Of a stretch of DNA of 6,817 bases, positions 1-5,857 are shown one piece after another. How positions within the stretch are numbered: the first letter of the stretch is position 1; each line of letters starts with the position of its first letter. The notes under the pieces are model-generated. The model searched no databases. It saw nothing but the letters and a program-made list of their open reading frames with translations, and was not told the DNA's origin. Source of the DNA: Methanobacteriota archaeon (GTDB lineage Archaea > Thermoplasmatota > Poseidoniia > MGIII > CG-Epi1); contig PBPR01000003.1 in the NCBI GenBank assembly GCA_002724775.1, positions 32,401-39,217 on the forward strand, in the 5' to 3' direction. A program made the translations under genes and the position numbers.

Positions 1-1325
1 TCAAGAAAGGAGTAATACTCTCTGGACCTCCCGGGTGTGGTAAAACATCTGCAGCCATAGCATTAGCTAATGATATGGGATGGGAGGTAATTGAGCTGAA
101 TGCCTCTGACGCAAGATCTGGTGCTGTAATAGAAGGAACTGCGCTAAGAGCCGGACTTTTCCAAACATTTGGAAGTAAAGGAATGGCTGATAGAAATTTA
201 ATATTACTTGATGAAGCCGATAATTTGTACGAAAGAGCACAACAGTCTAAGAACAAAATAAAGAATTATAGTGACAGGGGAGGAAAGAAAGCAATCTCAA
301 AAACGCTAGAACAAACAAAACAGCCTGTTGTAATAACTGTAAATGATTTGTACAATTTAACGAAAGGAACTGGAGCTAAAATCAAAAGATTGTGTCTAAA
401 TCTAAAATTTCAGAGACCCTCTGTTGTATCTATAGCCACAGTATTACAAAACATCTGCCAAAAAGAAAAATTGGAAATTGATAATGAAACAATCAGAAAA
501 ATGGCTGAAAACGTTAAAGGAGATTTAAGAGGTGCAATAAACGATTTACAATCCTTATCTGAGGGTAATAAAAAGATTAAACAAAACGACTTAGAAAAAT
601 TAGGCTCAAGAGACCGCGAAACTGAAATGTTTGAAACTCTTAACGTTATTTTCAATGGAACTACGTTTGATGAACCAAGAACTGCTATTTTTGACCTAAA
701 CGAACAACCGAGAGACGTTGCAACATGGGTAAGCGATAATATACCCGTAGTTTACAAAAATCCAAGTGATATTGAAAGAGCTTATTCTAAAGTGGCATAT
801 GCAGACTTACTTCTTGCAAGAGTAATTAGAAATCAAAACTATGGATTGTGGGGTTATGCGTCTGAGCTAATTTCGAGCGGTGTTGCTCTATCTAAAATGC
901 ATCCGACAAGCGGAAGGCGACCTCAATTCCCATCATATATTAGAAAAATGGGAGCTAGTAGATTCCAAAGAGGATATAGAGATTCTTTAGCAAAAAAAAT
1001 AGGTGCTGCAACACATCAGTCTATTAAGGAATCTAAGATGGAACAAATAGGAGTTGTGTCTATAATCTGTCAAAATGATTCTCAAAAAGCAGCTGAAATT
1101 GCTGGAAATTTAGATTTGAATGAAAATGAGCTTGCTATACTGCTTAATACAGATAAGAAAGATAAAAAACTAATTTCAATTATTGAAGACTCTCAACAGT
1201 ATCGGCAAGAGAAAGACATTGTAACTATTGATTACATCCCTAAAATAGAAGAAAAGGAAGACCAGGAACCTAAACGAATAGTACCCAAAAATGATAATAA
1301 ACAGAAAAGTTTATTCGAATTCTAA
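1..1325 (+). CDS. rfcL: Replication factor C large subunit (clamp loader ATPase), N-terminus cut by left edge
   Basis: Large subunit of the archaeal clamp loader, which uses ATP to open PCNA and place it on primer-template DNA. The reading frame is already open at base 3, so the true start is off the window. About 440 residues are visible; full-length archaeal homologues are roughly 480-500. The Walker A motif GPPGCGKT is encoded at 24-47, before the first in-frame ATG at 75, so that ATG is not the start. Counting from that ATG as residue 1, Walker B is LILLDEAD (42-49), a sensor-1-like stretch VITVND is at 86-91, and a sensor-2-like GDLRGAINDLQ is at 149-159. The helical collar follows (about 185-330), then a charged Lys/Glu-rich tail. 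The protein ends in QKSLFEF (410-416), a PIP-box-like motif as found at the C-terminus of other archaeal RfcL proteins. The 3' end overlaps convergent dinB by 15 bp. The assignment is secure; partner RfcS is not in the window. Confidence 0.95.
   Translation, partial: KKGVILSGPPGCGKTSAAIALANDMGWEVIELNASDARSGAVIEGTALRAGLFQTFGSKGMADRNLILLDEADNLYERAQQSKNKIKNYSDRGGKKAISKTLEQTKQPVVITVNDLYNLTKGTGAKIKRLCLNLKFQRPSVVSIATVLQNICQKEKLEIDNETIRKMAENVKGDLRGAINDLQSLSEGNKKIKQNDLEKLGSRDRETEMFETLNVIFNGTTFDEPRTAIFDLNEQPRDVATWVSDNIPVVYKNPSDIERAYSKVAYADLLLARVIRNQNYGLWGYASELISSGVALSKMHPTSGRRPQFPSYIRKMGASRFQRGYRDSLAKKIGAATHQSIKESKMEQIGVVSIICQNDSQKAAEIAGNLDLNENELAILLNTDKKDKKLISIIEDSQQYRQEKDIVTIDYIPKIEEKEDQEPKRIVPKNDNKQKSLFEF
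1287..1308 (-). terminator. Possible U-rich terminator of dinB, inside the rfcL 3' end
   Basis: Read on the minus strand just past the dinB stop, this 22-base stretch contains 16 T, including runs of four and five. Archaeal transcription commonly ends at U-rich tracts without a hairpin. It lies within rfcL and is the complement of A-rich Lys/Asn codons, so its composition may only reflect that coding sequence. Confidence 0.3.
1311..1325. other. Convergent 3' overlap of rfcL and dinB, codons exactly in register
   Basis: The last five codons of rfcL (Leu-Phe-Glu-Phe-stop) and the last five of dinB (Leu-Glu-Phe-Glu-stop) occupy the same 15 bases on opposite strands. Codon boundaries coincide: each stop codon TAA is the complement of a TTA Leu codon of the other gene, and GAA and TTC pair with each other. 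The shared bases encode the hydrophobic ends of both putative clamp-binding tails. Confidence 0.9.
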
Positions 1326-2378
1326 GTTCAATTTTTGCTGATCTGATACTCCTAAACGACTTGCAGAAACTCCAAGTAACCTTATTGGCCTACCTGGTTC
1401 CCAGTTATCATAAAGTAATGATCTTGCTACTTTGTAAATGTCATCTGCCTTATGTATTTCTCCTGGGACTGTTTTCTGCCTAGTTATAGTTGTAAAATCA
1501 GACCACCTCAACTTGACCGTAATCGTTCGTGCTGATCTACCCATTTGCTCAATACTTTCAGAAACTTCCTTAGATAATTCTAATAAAGCTAAATCCACTT
1601 CTTTTGCTTCTTTTATATCAGATTCAAATGTTGTTTCGGTGCCCTGTTGTTTAGCTATCCAAGGAGAAGGATCTACCGGCCTATTATCAATACCTTTTGC
1701 TTTATTTTTTAAATTGACTGAATATTGGCCAAATATAGGCAATAATTTTTGAATGTCTATTGCAACAATGTCTGAGCATCTCTCAATACCTATGCTATTC
1801 AAACGAGATGCTGTTTTAGGTCCAATACCATATATTTTCTTTATCTCTAATGGAGCTAAGAACTTTGATTCTAAACCTGGCTTTACTACCGTGAATCCTT
1901 CCGGCTTGTCAAAATCTGATGCAATTTTAGCTACTAGCTTAGAAGTGGCTAAACCTGCTGAAGACGGTAAATTTGTTTCTGATTTAATTCGCTTAAGAAT
2001 TGTTTTAACGAGTGCCTCGGGATTCTTTTGCAGAGATAAATCTACAAAAGCTTCATCCACACTCATTTTTTCTAAAGTACCATATCTAGCCAAAATTTCC
2101 ATGACTTTAGCCGAACAAGAGCGAATCATTGGACGATTTGAAGAAACTAGTTTCAAGTTTGGGCAAAGTTTCAACGCTTTGCTTGAGGCCATTGCTGAAC
2201 GCACACCCTTAGCTCTTGCTTCGTACGATGCTGAAGCAATAACTCCTCTCTGTCCAGGCCTTCCTCCAACTGCTAATGGAAGTCCCTCATCCTCTGGATG
2301 TTCTAAAATATGAACATTAACAAAAAAAGCATCCATGTCTAAGTGGAGAATTGCACGTGGCCATTCTAAACGTGTCAC
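1311..2378 (-). CDS. dinB: Y-family DNA polymerase IV (translesion polymerase)
   Basis: Error-prone Y-family polymerase that copies past damaged bases. Its 355 residues match the usual Pol IV/Dpo4 length (about 350). The palm begins with LHLDMDAFF (11-19), giving metal-binding Asp14 and steric-gate Phe19. The second catalytic block is SVDEAFVDLS (106-115), with Asp108 and Glu109. The thumb has a helix-hairpin-helix (YGIGPKTASRLNSIGI, 183-198). The little finger ends with RLLGVSASRL (333-342), then the tail QQKLNLEF (347-354), a PIP-box or clamp-motif variant. The GTG start is essentially forced: an in-frame TAG lies three codons upstream (2385-2387), and the next start codon, Met15, would remove catalytic Asp14. 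The nearby ATG at 2378-2380 is out of frame and meets a stop at once. GAGGT lies just upstream of the GTG. The gene is divergent from trpS and convergent with rfcL. In sequence style it resembles bacterial Pol IV at least as much as crenarchaeal Dpo4. Confidence 0.95.
   Translation of the reverse strand: MTRLEWPRAILHLDMDAFFVNVHILEHPEDEGLPLAVGGRPGQRGVIASASYEARAKGVRSAMASSKALKLCPNLKLVSSNRPMIRSCSAKVMEILARYGTLEKMSVDEAFVDLSLQKNPEALVKTILKRIKSETNLPSSAGLATSKLVAKIASDFDKPEGFTVVKPGLESKFLAPLEIKKIYGIGPKTASRLNSIGIERCSDIVAIDIQKLLPIFGQYSVNLKNKAKGIDNRPVDPSPWIAKQQGTETTFESDIKEAKEVDLALLELSKEVSESIEQMGRSARTITVKLRWSDFTTITRQKTVPGEIHKADDIYKVARSLLYDNWEPGRPIRLLGVSASRLGVSDQQKLNLEFE
1331..1336 (+). terminator. Possible U-tract terminator of rfcL, inside dinB
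   Basis: A short T run (ATTTTT) begins 6 bases after the rfcL TAA. It could act as an archaeal U-tract terminator. It also encodes Lys near the end of dinB on the other strand, so a run of this length may be incidental. Confidence 0.2.
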
Positions 2379-2380
2379 AT

Positions 2381-2385
2381 ACCTC
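2381..2385 (-). promoter_or_regulatory. Shine-Dalgarno-like GAGGT before the dinB GTG start
   Basis: On the minus strand GAGGT is followed by two bases and then the GTG start. It matches the core of the archaeal consensus GGAGGTGA. The spacing is somewhat short, but the site supports GTG as the start, and no other in-frame candidate exists between the upstream stop and the catalytic motif. Confidence 0.5.
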
Positions 2386-2426
2386 TAACGGATAGGGAAA
2401 ATAACAGTAAGTTTGATAGGAATCAT

Positions 2427-2433
2427 CTTTAAG
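2427..2433 (+). promoter_or_regulatory. Candidate TATA box for trpS (CTTTAAG)
   Basis: The element is centred about 26 bases before the trpS ATG, the distance expected of an archaeal TATA box if transcription starts at or next to the ATG, giving a leaderless mRNA. No strong Shine-Dalgarno site precedes trpS, which fits. The sequence is nearly symmetrical (CTTAAAG on the minus strand), so it could also serve dinB with a leader of roughly 25 nt carrying the GAGGT. A clear BRE was not recognised. Confidence 0.35.
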
Positions 2434-2455
2434 TCCCCAAGCTCTGAGTGAAATA

Positions 2456-3814
2456 ATGGAAATTGACCCTTGGGCGAGTAAAGGAATCAAAAACTACGAT
2501 GAGATTTGTGAAAAATTTGGTCTAGAAAAAATAGATTCTTCTAAGTTACCAAACCCAACACATCTTCATAGGAGGGGGATAATTTTTGCTCACAGAGATC
2601 TGGATTCTGTTCTTAATGCCAGAAAATCTGGAAAGTCCTTTGGAGTTTTATCTGGGTTGATGCCGTCTGGTCAAATGCATTTAGGCCATAAAATGGTCAT
2701 AGACCAAGCTAAATGGTTTCAAGACTTAGGAGGTGATGTAACTATTGCTGTTGCAGATTTAGAGGCTCATGCAACAAGAGGGCTGAGTTTAGAAAAATGC
2801 AGAAAATATGCAGTTGAGGAGTATATCTCAAATTATGCTGGCATGGGATTAAATCCTGAAAAAACCTCAATATATTTTCAATCCGAAAGGTCTATTGTTC
2901 AGAAAATGGGATTTACACTAGGAACTAAAACTAATCTATCTGAAATGGAAGCAATTTACGGTTTTTCTGGAAATACCAGTCTAGCACATGTTCAATCGCC
3001 ACTTGTTCAGGCAGGCGATATAGTGCATCCACAATTAGATGAATATGGAGGATTAAGGCCTATTGTTGTTCCCGTTGGTATCGATCAGGATCCTCATATT
3101 AGATTAACAAGAGGAATGGTTTCGAAAACAAACTGGTTTAATGTGAATAACAATAAATCTGGTAATTTAACCATTGGATTGTCTATTCAGGATAATAACC
3201 AAGAAATAATGGGCATAAGAAGCGATGGTGGTATTGATAAAAACCAAAGAAAAATGATCATAGATAGGGCGATTAGTGCTATCAACAAAGCTGGTTACAA
3301 AGAGATAAATTCAAATCCCAAACACGGCACTATCGATGTTAAAGATGCAAATACTGAAAATCGTGCCGAAATTCAATACGAATTATTAACACTAGAAAGA
3401 CAACTTGGAGGAATGGGGTTGATGCAACCTTCATCAACGTATCACCAATTTGCAGTGGGAATGACCGGCGGAAAAATGAGTTCGAGTCAACCTGAAACTA
3501 CTATATTCCTAAATGATTCTATGAAATCCATTGAAAAGAAGATAAAAGCATCTTTCTCCGGCGGACAATCCACAATTGAAGAACACCGCTCAAAAGGAGG
3601 AAATCCTGAAATTGATGTAGCGTACCAATATCTTCGCTACTTCTTTGAAGAGGATGATAATGAATTAAACAAGATTCGTGAAGAATACATCTCTGGAGAA
3701 CTTCTAACAGGTGAAATTAAAGCTATATGTGTTGATAAGGCTACTACTTGGATGAAAACACACCATGAACTGAAAGACCAAAATCAGCATCTGGTTAAAG
3801 ATTTTCTAAATTAA
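2456..3814 (+). CDS. trpS: Tryptophanyl-tRNA synthetase, archaeal type, with internal insertion
   Basis: Class Ic synthetase that activates Trp with ATP and charges tRNA-Trp in the cytoplasm. The N-terminus (MEIDPWASKGIKNYDEI, then a FAHRDLD block at 45-51) is typical of archaeal/eukaryotic-type TrpRS. The HIGH motif is HLGH (75-78) within SGLMPSGQMHLGH. GIDQDPHIRLTR is at 208-219, and the KMSKS loop appears as GGKMSSSQPE (338-347). At 452 residues it is longer than compact archaeal homologues (about 380-390). The excess lies mainly between RLTR (219) and PSSTYH (325), about 105 residues where I would expect 15-25. The ATG start is supported by an upstream in-frame TAG (2417-2419) with no ATG, GTG or TTG between. 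It is transcribed alone, divergent from dinB and overlapping lipB by 20 bp at the 3' end. Confidence 0.95.
   Translation: MEIDPWASKGIKNYDEICEKFGLEKIDSSKLPNPTHLHRRGIIFAHRDLDSVLNARKSGKSFGVLSGLMPSGQMHLGHKMVIDQAKWFQDLGGDVTIAVADLEAHATRGLSLEKCRKYAVEEYISNYAGMGLNPEKTSIYFQSERSIVQKMGFTLGTKTNLSEMEAIYGFSGNTSLAHVQSPLVQAGDIVHPQLDEYGGLRPIVVPVGIDQDPHIRLTRGMVSKTNWFNVNNNKSGNLTIGLSIQDNNQEIMGIRSDGGIDKNQRKMIIDRAISAINKAGYKEINSNPKHGTIDVKDANTENRAEIQYELLTLERQLGGMGLMQPSSTYHQFAVGMTGGKMSSSQPETTIFLNDSMKSIEKKIKASFSGGQSTIEEHRSKGGNPEIDVAYQYLRYFFEEDDNELNKIREEYISGELLTGEIKAICVDKATTWMKTHHELKDQNQHLVKDFLN
3795..3814. other. Convergent 3' overlap of trpS and lipB
   Basis: The last 20 bases of trpS, including its TAA, are also the complement of the last codons of lipB. 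Here the codon boundaries of the two genes are not in register. This is the second overlapping convergent pair in the window. Confidence 0.9.
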
Positions 3815-4436
3815 TAACTTTCTTAACTTTTCGCCCTAGAATTTCAGGCATTTTACTAATGAGGGCATCTTGCATCTCCTGAACTGAAATATTGTATCCA
3901 AACTTAGCTAATGAAGTATGCTTACCTAATGGTAAACCGCAGCCTTCTACAGACTCTATTCTTCCATCTGGTGTATCTAAATTAATATCGAAGCCATGCC
4001 TAGACACCCATTTACTAAACGCCAACCCAATACTAGCCACTTTATGATTATTGAACCAGACTCCCTGCATCGATTTATCACGAAGGCCACTAACACCAAA
4101 TAACGACAATGATTGGATTATCCATTCTTCAATCGTTGTTATTACTGATCTAACAGACTCCTCACTCCACTGAAATATAGGATATCCCACGAGCTGGCCT
4201 GGACCGTGCCACGTCAGTCCACCTCCTCTATCAACTTGTGAAGATGAGAAACCATCTGGAACTTCTAGATTATCTAACATTCCACGCCTTCCAACAGTAA
4301 CAATTTCGGGATGTTCAACGAAAATCAGTGTGTCTCTAATTTCATTACTTATACGCCTTTCCTGCAAATCAACCATCAATTCATCTATTTCCTGATGAGA
4401 TGAATTATTTGCCTGAATAACGTCGATATCAATCAA
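3795..4436 (-). CDS. lipB: Octanoyltransferase LipB (lipoate biosynthesis)
   Basis: In bacteria LipB moves an octanoyl group from acyl carrier protein to the lipoyl-domain lysine of E2 and related proteins; LipA then adds sulphur. The 213 residues match E. coli LipB in length. Conserved blocks are FVEHPEIVTVGRRG (39-52), DRGGGLTWHGPGQLVGYP (69-86) and NHKVASIGL (130-138). Catalytic candidates are Lys132 and Cys166. The cysteine lies in GCG where the family usually has PCG. The TWHGPGQLVGYP form resembles actinobacterial LipB. The start is TTG: its bases overlap the lpdA stop (TTGA on the minus strand), which suggests translational coupling. The only nearby ATG upstream is out of frame, and Met21 would cut into the conserved N-terminal region. 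It is the last visible gene of the E2-E3-lipB operon, which supplies its probable substrate. Confidence 0.93.
   Translation of the reverse strand: MIDIDVIQANNSSHQEIDELMVDLQERRISNEIRDTLIFVEHPEIVTVGRRGMLDNLEVPDGFSSSQVDRGGGLTWHGPGQLVGYPIFQWSEESVRSVITTIEEWIIQSLSLFGVSGLRDKSMQGVWFNNHKVASIGLAFSKWVSRHGFDINLDTPDGRIESVEGCGLPLGKHTSLAKFGYNISVQEMQDALISKMPEILGRKVKKVINLENL
3815..3832 (+). terminator. Possible U-rich terminator of trpS, inside lipB
   Basis: The bases just after the trpS stop are T-rich, with CTTT and CTTTT runs on the plus strand, and could end transcription in the archaeal manner. They are the complement of Lys/Val codons near the lipB end (KVKKV), so the composition may be a coding effect. 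Confidence 0.22.
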
Positions 4437-5851
4437 TTTGAAATATGAATTGCATGTCCTAAAGTAGCTAATGCAGACTCAGCAAAAGCTTCCGTCAACG
4501 TCGGGTGAACATGGATTGTTCCTGAGATGTCATCTAGCCTTGCTCCCATTTCAAGTGCTAATGCAAATTCCCCAGACAATTCTGATACATGAGAACCAAC
4601 TGCATGTATTCCAACAATAACTTGATTGTCTTTTCGTGCAGTAATTCGAACAAAACCACCGTCTTTTCCAGCGTCCATTGCTAAAGCCCTACCGCTTGCA
4701 GCAAATGGAAATTTACCAACAATTGTCTCTATTCCTTCTTCTTTAGCCTCATCTGGAGTTAAGCCTACACCAACAATTTCAGGATCTGTGAAACAAACTG
4801 CAGCTATTGAAACTGGATCAAATTCCCTTTTGTGACCTGCAATTATTTCGGAGACCATTTCAGCTTGAGCTGATGCCTTGTGAGCAAGCATAGGTTCTCC
4901 AATTATATCTCCAATAGCCCACACGTTTTTCATTGAAGTGCGGCATTGCTTGTCAACTTTAACAAATGGACCATCCATATCTACTGCCATTTTTTCCAAA
5001 CCCCAACCTTGTGTGTTAGGTTTTCTTCCAACTGTAACGAGAACTTTGTCGGCTTTAATTTTATGATTCTTACCTGAAGAATCTACATATTCTACAGTAG
5101 TTACATTACCTTTAGTAACTGCTCCTTTTGCTTTGGCTCCAAGATTAACTGTAACTTTGTGCTTTTTGAGCCATAAATTAATCGGACGAGTCATTTCAGT
5201 ATCGTAAATAGGCAATATTTGATCTAAAGCTTCAATGAAGGTAACTTCCGAACCTAATTTTCTGTATGCTATTCCCAATTCCAATCCAATGTAACCTGCG
5301 CCAATAACTACTAATTTTTTGGGAACTTCAGATAACTCTAAAGCTTCAGTTGATGAAATTATATTTTTATCGAAAGGCATGAATGGCAACTCTACAGATT
5401 GTGAACCATTAGCCAGTATAACATGTTCCGCATTAATTATGTATTCTTTATCTCCACCGCTAACTTCACATGTCTTAGCATTTCTAAATTTAGCCCAACC
5501 TGAGATTAGTTCAACTTTTGCAGCTTTAAGCAAAGTTTCTACCCCCTTATTCAACTTATTAACAATCGATTCTTTCCATGAAATTAGTTCTTTCATGTCA
5601 ACTTTTGGCTTTCCTGAGATGCTAATTCCCATTTTACCTTTCCCAGAATGTGCTTCTAAACTTTCAAAAGCTGAAGCTGCATGAATCATCGCCTTTGATG
5701 GAATACATCCTCTAATCAAACAAGTTCCACCTGCCCTTGAGCCCTCTACAATTACTGTATCTAAGCCAAGCTGACCTGCCCTAATAGCTGCTACGTAACC
5801 GCCAGGGCCGGCTCCGACAACCAATACTTTACAGTTTCTAATTTCTGCCAT
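4433..5851 (-). CDS. lpdA: Dihydrolipoamide dehydrogenase (E3)
   Basis: FAD-dependent disulphide oxidoreductase that reoxidises dihydrolipoyl groups on E2 and passes electrons to NAD+. The 472 residues are the normal E3 length. Visible features in order are the FAD-binding GAGPGGYVAAIRAGQLG (13-29), the redox-active disulphide Cys44/Cys49 in GGTCLIRGCIPSK, the NAD-binding GAGYIGLELG (184-193), and the second FAD contact WAIGDI (311-316) followed by LAHKASAQ. The C-terminal interface carries HVHPTLTEAF (447-456), with catalytic-base His449 and its partner Glu454. The cysteines are separated by LIRG, where LNVG is the common form. The ATG start lies 6 nt after the E2 stop. GTGA at 5858-5861 on the minus strand, overlapping that stop, could be a weak ribosome binding site. 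The 3' end overlaps the lipB start by 4 bases. The operon ties this E3 to the adjacent E2. Confidence 0.96.
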   Translation of the reverse strand: MAEIRNCKVLVVGAGPGGYVAAIRAGQLGLDTVIVEGSRAGGTCLIRGCIPSKAMIHAASAFESLEAHSGKGKMGISISGKPKVDMKELISWKESIVNKLNKGVETLLKAAKVELISGWAKFRNAKTCEVSGGDKEYIINAEHVILANGSQSVELPFMPFDKNIISSTEALELSEVPKKLVVIGAGYIGLELGIAYRKLGSEVTFIEALDQILPIYDTEMTRPINLWLKKHKVTVNLGAKAKGAVTKGNVTTVEYVDSSGKNHKIKADKVLVTVGRKPNTQGWGLEKMAVDMDGPFVKVDKQCRTSMKNVWAIGDIIGEPMLAHKASAQAEMVSEIIAGHKREFDPVSIAAVCFTDPEIVGVGLTPDEAKEEGIETIVGKFPFAASGRALAMDAGKDGGFVRITARKDNQVIVGIHAVGSHVSELSGEFALALEMGARLDDISGTIHVHPTLTEAFAESALATLGHAIHISN

Positions 5852-5857
5852 ATAATC

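Larger units (their letters stand above)
2379..2455. promoter_or_regulatory. Divergent dinB-trpS promoter region
   Basis: This 77-bp spacer between two divergent starts is the longest non-coding stretch in the window and must hold both promoters if neither gene is read through from elsewhere. It contains the GAGGT before dinB, an AT-rich CTTTAAG on the trpS side, and a weaker TTATTTT on the minus strand (2398-2404). No convincing operator palindrome was seen. Confidence 0.6.

Noticed and set aside
75..77. ATG as the start of rfcL
   Set aside because: The frame is open upstream and encodes the Walker A motif at 24-47, so the gene continues past the left edge.
410..655. Minus-strand open frame antisense to rfcL
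   Set aside because: It lies inside a conserved part of rfcL. Its hydrophobic, Ser/Phe/Leu-rich translation is the mirror of Lys/Glu/Asn codons, not a real membrane protein.
1438..2313. Long plus-strand open stretch, broken by one stop at 1750-1752, antisense to dinB
   Set aside because: It lies wholly within dinB, whose catalytic motifs are intact. The predicted protein matches no family I recognise and has no upstream signals; it is a shadow of dinB codon use.
2378..2380. ATG on the minus strand next to the dinB start
   Set aside because: It is out of frame with dinB and is followed directly by TGA.
2382..2397. Possible inverted repeat (CCTCTA...TAGGGA) as a dinB operator
   Set aside because: Only four of six positions pair, no better than chance in a spacer of this size.
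4626..4835. Plus-strand open frame antisense to lpdA
   Set aside because: A short shadow inside a fully conserved E3 gene, with no ribosome binding site or family resemblance.
5319..5684. Second plus-strand open frame antisense to lpdA
   Set aside because: Same reasoning: contained within lpdA between its FAD and NAD motifs, with no independent evidence.
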